From NCBI GenBank assembly GCA_014281115.1, contig JACONQ010000008.1, positions 124,001-188,000 of the forward strand: a stretch of 64,000 bases of DNA. Direction: 5' to 3'. Shown here piece after piece: positions 48,136 to 59,400 of the stretch. Numbering within the stretch: the first letter of the stretch is position 1; each line of letters starts with the position of its first letter. Both the position numbers and the translations under genes were made by a program. The notes under the pieces were generated by a model, which was not told the DNA's origin, searched no databases, and saw nothing but the letters and a program-made list of their open reading frames with translations. This stretch comes from Laburnicola sp. R22_1. Taxonomy: Eukaryota; Ascomycota; Dothideomycetes; Pleosporales; Didymosphaeriaceae.

Positions 48136-48140
48136 GATAG

Positions 48141-49018
48141 TCCTTGCTCAGAGACGTCACAATCCCATTAAGCCCGTCAGCGATTCTCGCCATTTGTCTT
48201 CCAAAGCGTTCGACGCCCGTTACCTTCTTGCTACGCTTTTCAGCCACCCGGGGCAGCGACGACGAGGTGCCTGCTCGTTTTTGGCGTGGGCCCCTAGACC
48301 CGTCCTCACTCTCAGAAGGCCCCAGCGAGTTGCTCGAGAAATCCAAGCTCATTGAACTACTCAAGTCTCCCTCCACACTTTCAGCTGGCTCATCAGCGAG
48401 CATGGATTTAATTGTCATGGCTGACTCGCCCGTAGCTAGTACACCCTCAAACAGCTGGCGGTGCTCAGCTTCTAGTAAGAGCGGCCTCTTTTTGAACTTC
48501 CTAGCCTTAGGATGGGCGGCAAAGTAGTCCGCCATCACCTGGGTGTCGGCCAGTACGCACCTATACTCGTCCTAGGCAAACCCAGAAAGGTTGGTAAGTG
48601 CCCGCCAGAGTTTCCAGTCCTCCTTACAGGCGTCGTGCTTGTTTACGCACTTGCTCTTGTTAACCTGCTAATCCGCGCCAGCGACTTTGTTTACGGCGTC
48701 AACAACGAAACCCCACACCTGCTGCTTCTACCCAGAGTCGGCGCGCATGCCTTCATCCACAACTTTTGTGACGAGGGTCACCAGCAGGGCTTCAACCATG
48801 GCTGGCGACCAGGTGGCGCGCGTTGCCCTCCGATCCGACGGTGTAGGTGAGCGCGACGGCGACGACGACGACGACGACGTTTTGCCCTGTATCACAAGCT
48901 CAGCGACGCGCCTGTTCAAAGGGCCTGGGGTAACGGGCGCGGGCGACGACGGCAATATGGAGGGCGGCGGCGGCAGGATGGGCAAATCTGACGACATTTT
49001 GATGGCGATAGTGGGCAA
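48141..49018 (-). pseudogene. N-terminal half of the Harbinger Myb/SANT-like gene
   Basis: Starts MPTIAIKMSSDLPILPPPPS, with a Pro/Ser-rich head, then a Trp-containing Myb/SANT-like region (RATWSPAMVEALL, then QVWGFVVDAVN and KCVNKHDACKEDWKLWRAL). A Ser-rich acidic middle and the end SLSKDY follow. Three TAG stops occur between about 48574 and 48735; one replaces the Trp of the expected SGFxWD motif. It is the accessory DNA-binding protein of the element. Confidence 0.85.
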
Positions 49019-49381
49019 GAACAGGTACGCGCAGGGTCAAATTCCTACTGCGGGGCAATCTGAAAGCTGACAATTTACGTGTACCGAACAGGTAGCCTAG
49101 ATTACAGAGCGGTGGTAATTTTACCTAGCGAAACTTTACCCGGCCCCTGCACGCCACAAAATCCGTTCTGGAGACTTTCCGGCAGCTTTTCTGGACCTCC
49201 CTACCGAACAGGCCCTAAATAACAAAGACATGCCAAAGACCGTCTCGGACGCTCCTGACTTGAACACCAATTTCGTCTGCACCGGCTAATAATTAGGCCT
49301 CCTTCCAACTGCCCCGCCCCCGCTTCGACAATTGAGATTGCTCCACGCTCTCACCTCTCACCCACTACGGCCAGCTTCACA

Positions 49382-50176
49382 ATGGCGGAGCAATCACAAC
49401 CCCGAGATCTCAGTAGCCTTTCAGCGCAGTTCCGCAGCGCAATGGAAGGCCTCACTCACCAATGGGGCTTTGTCGTTGTGCGCACCGCCTACGCCAATGA
49501 CAACGACGACGCACAGTGGGCTGCCGCCTTGAAGAAGCTACACGACTACGCTACTCCGTCGGATAGCGGGGCTGAGATGGATCCCGACACGTTTGCGCTA
49601 CCCGTCATATCTGATAGTGCTCTTCTGCGCGGGGCTGACTATGCCTCAGTGCGCAAGGCGTTCAACCAGTGGATCGCGGATTTTGTTGGCCGGGAGAGAA
49701 ATGAAGACGACGATGACGACGAAGAGTGGCCGTCGGATGTCCGGCGCGATGTGTGCATTGTCATCGACGAAGCTGCACTGGCTTCGCTGCTGAATGCGCC
49801 AGACTTTGTTCGCGGCAAAGTCCCCAACCTGGACCTGGAGCCGTGGGTTACTGTAGTGGACGCCGAGGACCCGGCCAACATGCCTTATCGCGGAGGGGCG
49901 CCGTACATGGGCTTCACAAGAGCCTACGCGCGTGTCCTCAGCCAACTGTTCGATGATCTCGACTCGCGGTCTCTGGAGAAGCTGAGCCCGATTCGAGTCT
50001 ACGATGGCCAGATACCGCTTTTCACTGGTTCTTCGCAGGGCAAGCTTGTGGATCCGCCTGGTGGAGTGGACGGACGATACAAGTTTCCGCGGGGAACGCC
50101 GAGGGGCGCACAGGGAGCGCAGGCTATGTTGGAAGAGATTGAGCGAGCGGTGGGGAGAGCGGGTATGGGTTATTGA
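49382..50176 (+). CDS. Conserved fungal-type protein of unknown function
   Basis: A single-exon 264-residue frame with no stop, directly right of the Harbinger element. It begins MAEQSQPRDLSSLSAQFRSA; WGFVVVRTAY near residue 28, an acidic run EDDDDDEEW near 109-117, then DVCIVIDEAALASLL. No signal peptide or membrane segment is seen. I recognise the general look of a fungal family with WGFVV-RT-Y and CIVIDE-AL segments but know no function for it. Codon choice is GC-rich and there is no RIP damage, so it is likely expressed. Confidence 0.85.
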   Translation: MAEQSQPRDLSSLSAQFRSAMEGLTHQWGFVVVRTAYANDNDDAQWAAALKKLHDYATPSDSGAEMDPDTFALPVISDSALLRGADYASVRKAFNQWIADFVGRERNEDDDDDEEWPSDVRRDVCIVIDEAALASLLNAPDFVRGKVPNLDLEPWVTVVDAEDPANMPYRGGAPYMGFTRAYARVLSQLFDDLDSRSLEKLSPIRVYDGQIPLFTGSSQGKLVDPPGGVDGRYKFPRGTPRGAQGAQAMLEEIERAVGRAGMGY

Positions 50177-51118
50177 TTCTGATGAGTTGGAGGGCATCAA
50201 ACGAAAGAGGACAGAAGTGGTAGTGCAGCCTATCCCTGCTCTTGTTCTTCTAATTTTGAGATGAAACTCGGAACAACGCTTAGAATGTTATAGCTAAGTT
50301 ACAACTTGGTAAAGAGAAGGTATTGCCTTCACACTAGCTTCTCTTCACCGTTTCCAGGCCAATGTTCAATGTAGTGCAGTAAGCATCACGTGACCAGCGT
50401 TTAGTGTACCAGTAGCGACTACTTTTCTTGGCTCAACTTTAGCATTTGCTTTTGCAAAAGTGTCTCTCCCCACCCCCCCCCAGGGCTGTAGATGGACGCC
50501 TGTATCGTCTGCTTTGTTTGACTGTCTGGGAGGCTATAATGCACACACACACACACTTGTGTGTAATTGACGGGAATCATCTTCTAGCATAGCATATGGT
50601 TTCATAGTAGTACACCAAGATGGCTGCGAGGTATTCCGATTGGGGCGTAGATGGACTAGGCCGGTTTGCGGAGCCTGTTCCTGACTACGGCACGGGGGTG
50701 GAGCTGCAGGACGCGCAAGTGTAGTAAAGGCAAGCCTGGCGTTCTACTGGTGTGGTGGGATGCAGGCTGAGACACGGCCTGGATACAACAACCATGCAGT
50801 ATAGGCCATCTGACGTGTACGCTCTTGAGTGGATCACAAGGGCATGATGATGCTCATGGGCAAGAGATACAAAAACGCTGGTTCGGTCTTCCCCACATGC
50901 TGTCCGTGTGCCCAGCACGGCCAAAGCCATCAAGGCTAGCACGACGACAAACCACTGAAGCTGCATGCTGCTCTGCCACGACAATCCTTTACCATTAACG
51001 TCGCCCGCTCCACCGTCTCCGCCTTCCCGTCACCCCCCCTTGGTCGTTCTGTCGCCTGTCGCCTGTCGCCCGAACGGCGCATTGATCAGATTCTGCCCCT
51101 GAGCCGCATTCGCTCCGG
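50177..51118. other. Intergenic region with short CA repeat
   Basis: Holds a short CA run at about 50539-50556 and a C run near 50474. A possible small secreted protein on the minus strand is listed separately. I see no other gene. Confidence 0.55.
50685..50966 (-). CDS. Possible small secreted protein (weak)
   Basis: Open frame of about 93 residues from ATG 50966. The start MQLQWFVVVLALMALAVLG is a good signal-peptide core, followed by a short Cys-poor stretch and a Cys-containing tail. Start codons 150 bases apart with the zinc-finger gene would make a divergent pair. There is no family match and no codon evidence, so it may be chance. Confidence 0.25.
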   Translation of the reverse strand: MQLQWFVVVLALMALAVLGTRTACGEDRTSVFVSLAHEHHHALVIHSRAYTSDGLYCMVVVSRPCLSLHPTTPVERQACLYYTCASCSSTPVP

Positions 51119-51790
51119 ATGGAGAACGCTGGCCTGGAGAGCCTGCCAGCCGGAAGTCCGCAGCCAAAAAAGCTGCCCGCACCTTCGACACCGACGTCGT
51201 TAGTCCGGCGCAAGATGGCTTCTAGCGCCCCCTCGCCCGCTTCTAAAGACGCAGCCGCGCCCCGTCGTCCCACCGTCACCAGCACCGCTGCAGCCGCTGC
51301 CCGCCGACTAGCTGCCCCAGCGACCAGCACTACGCGCACCACCAACACGAGCGCCGTGAAGCCCCCTACTAGCTCGACGTCCCGAACTAGCACCGTAGGA
51401 TCCAGCCTTAACAAGCCACCTACTTTCCCAGGATGCTACAAGACATTCGACGATATATCCTCCTGGAAGCGTCATGAAAGCTCTCAACACTTTCAGGATG
51501 ACCCCTGGCTATGCCAAATCAATACGGGCCCCAACAATCAATTATGCGCTAAGTCGTTTAAGAAAAAATTTGTCTTTCAGCAGCATCTTCAGAATCAACA
51601 CCAAGTTTCTTGGGAAGCTGAAGTCGAAGAGCAAGTAAAATCAGGGTATATTGGTAGAAACAACCAATTCCAGTTCTGGTGCGGCTTCTGCGTACACCTA
51701 GTTGAGTTGGAAAAAAGGCGCAACGAGGCTTGGGATGAGCGGTTTGATCACATAGCAACACATTTCGAAGGAAAGACTATTGCTTCTTAG
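51119..51790 (+). CDS. C2H2-type zinc-finger protein with abrupt composition change
   Basis: A 223-residue single frame. Residues 1-98 are Ser/Thr/Pro/Ala-rich and the DNA is GC-rich; from about residue 99 the DNA turns AT-richer and encodes zinc-finger-like segments: GCYKTFDDISSWKRHESSQH, then WLCQINTGPNNQLC with FQQHLQNQH, then FWCGFC with DHIATHF. The first finger lacks its first Cys, which would lie at the composition boundary (about 51413). This suggests a join of two sequences, or a gene model with a missed intron. DNA binding is inferred from the fingers. Confidence 0.6.
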   Translation: MENAGLESLPAGSPQPKKLPAPSTPTSLVRRKMASSAPSPASKDAAAPRRPTVTSTAAAAARRLAAPATSTTRTTNTSAVKPPTSSTSRTSTVGSSLNKPPTFPGCYKTFDDISSWKRHESSQHFQDDPWLCQINTGPNNQLCAKSFKKKFVFQQHLQNQHQVSWEAEVEEQVKSGYIGRNNQFQFWCGFCVHLVELEKRRNEAWDERFDHIATHFEGKTIAS

Positions 51791-52149
51791 TGGTGTGCGT
51801 TTGAAGAAAAATTCAAAGCTAGAGCGAATTGAGTATCTTGTAATACCTAATAAACCTGTTTCTAAAAGTATTTCCATGTTAAAGGATGGTTATAGATGAG
51901 GGAAACTCTCCACCTGCCATCTCCAACGTCGTCTTCTGTAATCCGTTTAAATAGAGAATTAGGTGCTTAGTGTTGATAATGCTTATTGAATCCCCGCCGG
52001 GAAAGAAAAGCGGTATTCCGAGAATCGCCAGCCACCACAAAAGCACACTTTTTATACCACAGCACATCTAGGAACTGCGGTACATTACGGTATTGGCTGC
52101 TACCCACCGCACGTAGCTGCGTAACCCAGAGCAAGCCGCTTGCCTTTCT
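51791..52149. other. Intergenic sequence
   Basis: I see no gene. It contains the 3' flanks of the zinc-finger gene and of the possible regulator fragment on the opposite strand. Confidence 0.5.
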
Positions 52150-52830
52150 TTAACAAGCTGTAGTTATAGCAGAGCATAAGTCTTCCCACTGCCACTGTTC
52201 GACCAGCTGCTTCCTGCAATAGTCAGTAGCCCAGCCAATGTCGGCCTCGATGTCGCGGAGAAGCTCCAGTACCACTTGTCGCTCTCCAGGGTTTCTCAGA
52301 CACTGGCCAGCAGTAAACAGTGGCTGAATGGACTGGATGCGGACGGCCTCGTCCGGTCGAGCTAGAGATATGCTAATAATCTCGCGGGCGGACGCCTGAC
52401 ATACAGCCAGCACGGATTGACAAGTGTTTAATCGAGCGACTACAGTAGTATGGCCTGGTGTGGACTCGTGTGGCTTGTTCATCAGCAGCTGGATCTTGCT
52501 CATATAGTAAAGGGGCCGGTTTATTTGCTGCCGTAAGAGAAGGTGTGCGTTGTTGCCACCAAGTGGGAGTTCGATATGGGTAATATAGTGAGCGCCAAGA
52601 GATTCGGTGCACAGTCTCCAGCCATACGGAGCTTGGGGTGGAGAATCTCACCAGTAAGGCCTAGTCGTAGTTGCGCCTCTCCACTTATCTTAATAATGCG
52701 CGGTGAACCCAAGGCAGATTACAGAATACCACGCTCTTCAGCTAAATCTACTCCGCATAACGTCCTAGCTGTGCGTGCAAAAATAGCATCAGCCTTACAG
52801 GTGCTGCCTAACGCGATAAAAGAAGAGTGA
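52150..52830 (-). pseudogene. Possible C-terminal fragment of a fungal transcription factor
   Basis: A 117-codon minus-strand frame (52150-52503) contains LLMNKPHESTPG, then QSIQPLFTAGQCL and LELLRDIEADIGWATDYC. These resemble the C-terminal part of the fungal-specific regulatory domain found with Zn2Cys6 factors. Upstream sequence to 52830 is interrupted by stops, and no DNA-binding domain is present. The match is by resemblance only. Confidence 0.4.
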
Positions 52831-53401
52831 GATGCGGACTCCGCTATGAAAGGTCCATTCAGCTCGTGATAACCAAGGCATGTGATCCGTCAATCCTAGT
52901 CAATAATAGCTTAGCTACAATAAGTTACTAAGACGGTGCTACAGATGCGGTCCCAGCTTGCAAAACTTCTCGGGATAAAACTACTTAGGTCGAGACTATC
53001 TAGCATAGATATGACGTTAAAGTTCTAGGCATTATTCTCCTCTATATTTTCTTGCGATAGTATTCTATAAGCCTAATTTATACGTGTTTGGTTATAGACC
53101 CTATATAGATTCTACTTCTAGTGGTTAGTTTTAGAACTTACTCTGTTTCTAACTCTACTCTTAGAATTGCTTAATATCCACCTTTACTAATAACTACTCC
53201 ATTTAATCTTAGATATTCTAGATTATATAGCTACTTATTATTAATATATAATTCTAGCTAGTATTCTTCTCTAGAGACTTATAGTTATGGTGATACTTGA
53301 TTACTAAAATTGCATTAAACACTACAACATCTCGGATTAAGAAGTAGTTACTAAGAGTTCTAACATTTTACAAATAAAACCTTCCAAGTACACTAAAAGC
53401 C
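52831..53401. other. AT-rich gene-free sequence
   Basis: RIP-like AT-rich stretch between the regulator fragment and the giant broken gene. No element or gene was recognised. Confidence 0.6.
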
Positions 53402-56400
53402 TTATGCAAGCTCCTCTTCATTAGCACCCTCCCACTTCTGCTCCTCCTCTCTCTCCTCCTCGCCTAAACCCTCTACAGTCCCTTTGATCCCATACGACCT
53501 CACTACACCCCCATCGTTAACGCCTTGTGTCACGAAGAACGCATGTCCGCTCTCCAGCAGACGACCCTGGCATATGTAGCCCATGGGCGTGTGCATAATA
53601 TCCTGGCCTTTGCGACGGAGAGATAGCCACTCGACGAGGAAGCTACTCGATTTTGTTGCTGCAGCCCTGATATCCTTCGCCAGCGGCGCACACTCCTCAA
53701 AATCCATATACAACTGCCCTGCGAAGATGCCAAGCTCGATGGTGAGCCAAAGTGGTATGACGTGGCCATCTGGAAGTGTAGGCAGAGCGTAATATCTCAA
53801 ACGACTGAAATGCAGCATTTTCTTGGTAATGGGCGCGGAGTACGCTAGGAGATGGACTTTCGCCGGCGGCTCCTGGGCACGAAGTTCTGGAATAGGGTGT
53901 TCGGCTTCTTCAGCGATGAGGACCAGAGCCACGAAGGTGCTGGGGCTGTAGAGGACCCATTCCACGGGACGCTGGGGAAGCTTAGTATTGGTTTTCTAGG
54001 GAGATTTCTGGGTGGACTGGACATACCATGAAATTGTCAATCGAATCATGCTTCTTCGTCTTGATCGTCCTCATAAACTCCGCTGAAACAAACAACGGGG
54101 ACTTCGTACCCTTGAGAGCGAACGTCTTCCCCACCACCGTGCGAGCGACCGCGGCGAATACATTTTCATATCCCTCGCCTCCGCTCAAAACGCCGGTGCG
54201 AACGAAGGCGGCAATGGCTGCGTGGACGCCGGGAAAGGTGTGGGGTTCATAATGTACGGGCCGTTGCACTTCACGCTGTTCCTCGACCTGGAACTCGACC
54301 TCGCGCTCCTGTTCTACCTCCTCGAGCGCGGAGGAAGGGAGCGAATTAGTGCCGCTGGCGGCGGCGTGGCGCTGGCTAGTTAGCTCGTCCATGAAGGTCT
54401 GGATCTGCGGAAACGTGATCGGTGGGGAGGAGAGCCGTTGTGCGTCGTCCGTGGTGTTTCCGTAGAGCTGCTCTAGTGTCCGGCGCTCCGGGTGTTGGAG
54501 TATCTTGACGTAGGCATCTCTCGCCCGGCGATCTGTGAGAAAAGCCGCATTTTCCCATTCCGCCGTCGTGCGTCTGCAGAAGTCGGCGCCCTGGGCGATG
54601 TAGAGTCGTTGCATCTGCTCGTTCGTGCGGCAGGTCTGTTCTAATAGCCAGTGCACGACGTGAGAGGAGTCTATCCTGTCCTTGTCGGCCCTTCAGCAGA
54701 CGTCGAGGATGGATTGGTGGGTCTCTGGGAAGGCGAAGAAGGAGACGGATTGGGTGGTGGCAAGTTGTCGAAGGCGCATCGCCGCTGGAGAGGAGGTCAG
54801 TATAGGCATCTCGCGCACCGGAGGCACATGCTCGCCTTGGACGGTATGGTCCTTCGTTTGCCTAAGGGCAAGTGTCAGTGCGCCACAGGCGTCTAGGGGC
54901 AGCTTCAGATCGATCCCGCGCGTGTGCGCCTCATCAAGATAGACGAGGCAGTTGTCCATATTGTCAAAGAAGGGGGTGGCTAGTAAAGGCACCAAGCCCT
55001 TTGGCCCGCAATAGCGGACCCAGGCTCAATTATCTGCGCCAAAGAACACAGCTGCCTATGCTTGCGTGTCAATCTCTATCCACGCCGTAACCAGGGCCTC
55101 GTTGTGCATCTCAAGAATATACGCACCAGCGTCAATCAGGACGCAAATATTCTTCCCCATAAGCTGTTCCAGAAACTCCCTCTCTAACAGGCGCCTACCC
55201 GCTTGAGCTACAAGGTAGTAGGCGCGGTTTCAGTTCTATAGTAGGTAGGTAAGAACCTCGGCGTTAGTCTGGTGCAAGCTCAGAAGGTAATCTTGGCGGA
55301 TAGTAAGTGGCAGTATCCGTTTGTTGTCGTTAGTGCCGCTAAATCTAGTGGTTCTCGCCCCTACCCTTGTGCCGTTGTCACAGGAGTTCCGCCTTAAAAA
55401 TAGGGGCAGATCCCACCCAGATGCCTGGAGCTTAATGGCGAACTGCTTCGCGTGCGCAGGGAAGACAAAGTGGTTCATATAGTAATCAAGCACGCTCCAG
55501 CTGGTCCAAAGATGCTTCCAGAGCTCCTCGAGTTGGCCTTAGTCGTCAACATTAATGACATTCCAGTAATACAACGCTTCCGGCAGCGTATCGCAGCCGC
55601 TCGTCCACCTATCGTACTCACTGGAGGGATCGTGGGACAACAGGATGTGGCGAAGGCCCTCGCTGAATTGCGCTTGGTTGAGGCCCGCGTAGTAGAAAGC
55701 CAGGCAGGTGAACAGGATAGCGACGTCAGGGTAACCGAACTCGGCCTGTTCGGAGGGCACGCCCTTCGCCTCGTAGGGGACGGCAATGGGATCTCGGCGA
55801 GGATGGAGGCCGTACTAAACGTTCCAGCGCTTCTTCAGGCAGAGGAGGAGGATCCGGTAGAGCAACAGGCCCCAGATCAGGAGCAGGTTCTTGGAGGCCA
55901 CGTCCCTGTCGTCAAACATGGCGGTCACGCGACGGAACCATTTGTTATCAAGGTGCGCTTCCAGGAGCACCTTGCGGATCTCCGCCTCGTGGCTGGAGGG
56001 GATAGATTTGGCAAGGCGGAGGAAGCTTGTCCTCCCCGTACAGATATCGTCCACAATCCGCTGGTGCAGGTCCTCCTCTACGTCCGATTGCAGGAAGTAG
56101 ACCATAGGGTAGCCCTGCCCCCGATCGATGACCTCGATGCTCCGCGGGTATCGGCGTCGAAGCCCAGGGAGGTGGTCCCGCACGAGTGAGAAGAGCTCCT
56201 GTGCTATGTGCCAGCGATGCGGGTGTCCGTCGACCGTGACCTGCTCGCCGCTGGGGTAGATCAGTTGGGTTTTCACTGCCAACGAGGCGTCTGACTCGTC
56301 CAACACGTCCCGACAAGTTGAATCCAGCCACGATTGGAACTCGACTATGGTACATGCGGTCCGTACCTCAGCGTCGGCGAGCTGTTGACGGCCGCTAAGC

Positions 56401-59400
56401 TTGTAGGAGAGAACATGCTCGGGTGCATTCAAAACAACGCCACGGCGGTGGAGCATCTCTCAGTGAAGGTCTGCGTAGAGCTCAAGTGTCTCCGGCGTAG
56501 GCCGCGTACGGCGAGAAAAGGGTATGTGCCGGATTTCCCGACCGACCAGCCCTCCCAGCCGCGACTGGATCATCTGCGCGGTCGGCAAGAGCAATGGCTT
56601 CGGCACAATAAGGCGCGCGAGTTGCTCCTAGTTTCCAAGGATGGCCATGGCTATAGGGACGATGCAGGATGTCTTCCCTGTGGAGGGGGTTAGGCGATCT
56701 ATGCTTCCGTGACTGCGATCTTGCAGACTCACCTTTCCCCATATTTAACTATAACACAGTGTTCTCCCCTAACACTAGCGCGATAATGGCATGCGCGACT
56801 TCAATCTGCTCTGGTCTAATCAGGAGATCGCTATCTATCTCCAAGAGGAGCCAATCCGGAAAGTCTAAGGGATTCCAGTTCTTATAGCCCGCGTTTTCTA
56901 GCTCTTCTTGAATCTGGGTGTATTTCCCTTAACACAGCGCATTATACACGCGCACTAGTTGCTGCCACTGTGTGATTATAATCCTATGAGAAACAATCTC
57001 TTCCTTAACAGCACGCCCAAATTAGTGATTCAAGCAGGAGCGCAGCTGCTCTAGCATGGCCATTAACATAGTGCAAGGCCAGAGGTTTCCAAGGTCAAGC
57101 CAAGGGAAGCGATCGTCGTCGGTGGACAGATCGTTGCGAAGCTTAAGGAAGTGGGCTAAGAGCCAGGCCTGAACTTTTTAGATGCTTATCGCAATGGCAG
57201 CAACCGTTAGTGCAGTCGGGGCGGCTTTCTGCTGGCTGCGGGTCCTTTTCAGTGCCATAAGGCTCGCTTCTAGGTCGCGGCCATAGTGTTGGCAGAGGGA
57301 GTTGGAAGACAAGGTAAAAGCAAAGACAATCCTTCGCAGCTCTGCCGTCTCTTTAGACTGCGTTCTCGCGGTGAAATCAGCCTTAGACTAAAGGGCAGAA
57401 GGGTGACTAGAGACCACCTCGCCAGCGGAGATGTTAAATGGGCACGAGAGAGGTTTAACAAGGAGATCCGCGAAAAGGGATGGAATAGTGGGACCACAAG
57501 TGGGCGTCCAGAAGGGGACTTGCGTCCAGTTCCAAGCCGTTAGTATGGAGGCGTCGCTTAACCCCTGATACCCCTCCAGCAGGTCCTACACTTACACAAG
57601 GTAGTCTAAGAGTTCCCAATTCTTGTGTAAGCGGCGCCATTCCAGAACAACGCGCTCCATCGCAAGCACCAAATCTAACTTCTTTAACTCAAAATCCCCC
57701 AAGACAACATCTTTGTTCGGCCATTAGGCCAGGAAATAGCGTAACAGTCGCTTTCCTTCCTCCCAATATGCCTTTCGATACTTCTCCTGCGGTACAAAGC
57801 TCTTCCGCTTAGGCTTCTCAGGCAGGTTGATAGAAAGGACCCAGAAGAGCGATCGTGCGGTTAGCAATTCGTGGAGTTGGAACTGGTTAAACAAAGAGCA
57901 GGGCGGCGGTGCCAACGTCTTTAACACTGGCACCAACGCAAAGGCCGCCAGGAGCTGTAGGACGTCTATGTCGGCCTTGGGATTTAGGAATATGAGACTA
58001 AGGCAGAATATTAGACAGTACACCACCTAAGGATTGGAGCCGCGACATGCGTTCACAAGGCCGCCCCACTACTCGTTAATGTTCCCGTCAGTTGCGTCGC
58101 TCAGGCTGGCGGGCATAATCTTAGCTGTGCTGTGGAATCCACCAATGAGGGGCCAGTCTTAGAGAATGTTAGAGAGTGCCCGCATCGTGTGCACGCGGAA
58201 CAGTTGGGCTTGGAGCAATTTTACAATGTGGTTAACGTTGGCCGCATGCGTCAAATCCTCCTATTGGCCTCAGGAGCGGTACTTGTTGTCCCTACCCACG
58301 TCCTTGTGTGTTTCAAGGACGCTGCGCTCATAGAGACTATGGTAAGCAAGGCCGCGCCTTTAGAGATAGGCTGGCGTGTAGGTGTCCACTTAAAGGTTCC
58401 CCTCCTGGTTGGGAGCGAAGACACGCAGTTAATTAGACGTGCCCAAGATCCCTTGCACTAGGCCCTTATAGGCGTCGTGCTGTATAGTTATTGTTAGATC
58501 CGCACGCCACCCTATGGTCTGCAGCTGCTTCTTATCCTTGGGGTAGTACTCTCGCTGTGGACTAAGCTCTGCCAGGGTAGTGAGGATTCTAATAGGCCCA
58601 GGCCCCAACGGCGTCCAAGGTTGACAATACCCCAATTGCTGGATGTGCAAGGCTTCCTTAGTGCCAGTGCGTCCTGTCAACAGATTTAGTAGGACAAAGG
58701 ATGTGAACGCATGGAACTGCGCCTTTGCGTACACCAGTCGCGGTTTGGAAGGGCAGGACAACCGTCCTAGGGCCTCATTAATCCCGAACCTCGCATATTT
58801 AGCGCCGCTGGCCGCCTGGACAACAACGTGAATTCCGCGTCGCGTGGCCGAGACCTTCCCCCAGGGAACAATAACGCTGCGGCGTGTCTTATCTGCGACG
58901 CCTTAAAGTACGATCTTGCTTTCCAACCCGTACAGGGTGCCGGCGTCCTGGTTGGGATCTATCTCTTCCTACAGTTCTCAACACTAAAGGAGGCCCTTTG
59001 CATTAACAAAGAAGGACAGCTCCAAATAGCGCAACTCAACAGACAACTTCCCCTAGGCGCTCATGGGCTAGTAAACGGTAATCTTCCAAGTGTCCTCAAA
59101 ATGGCGCAAGAGGTCGGCCACTTGCTTAAAGAGGAGTGAATTCAGATCGACTAAGGAGACGCGCTGGCTCCGTTGCCTGTGCTAGAAGGCCACCTTAACA
59201 ATCTAGTCACTGGCCCGCATCCACTAGAGCGTCGCCTTGCGCCAGATATTAATACGCTTCGCATCCAGGTTCAGCCAGTGCACACAGTGGGAGATGAGAC
59301 CAAAGGGAAGGTCCACAGTGCTAGGGCCCGCGAAGAGGCGAGGGGGTAGGTATTCCAGGAGGCCGTCGCGACCCCGCGCGCGTATAATAACCTGACCCTC

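Larger units (their letters stand above)
40600..49215. mobile_element. PIF/Harbinger DNA transposon, split by a Copia insertion
   Basis: Inverted termini gggcctgttcggtaggg (40600-40616 and complement at 49199-49215) are flanked by a 3-bp TAA duplication (40597-40599 and 49216-49218), the mark of this superfamily. It carries the usual two genes in opposite orientation: a DDE transposase (plus) and a Myb/SANT-like DNA-binding protein (minus). Without the Copia insertion it is about 3.3 kb. It lies just downstream of the chitinase gene. Confidence 0.93.

Noticed and set aside
50539..50556. CA repeat as a notable array
   Set aside because: It is under 20 bp, an ordinary short microsatellite.
55475..55786. 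Arg/Ser-rich frame as a separate gene in the 55-kb region
   Set aside because: The family-matching frame of the giant gene (55539-55760, minus) overlaps it in another frame of the same strand.
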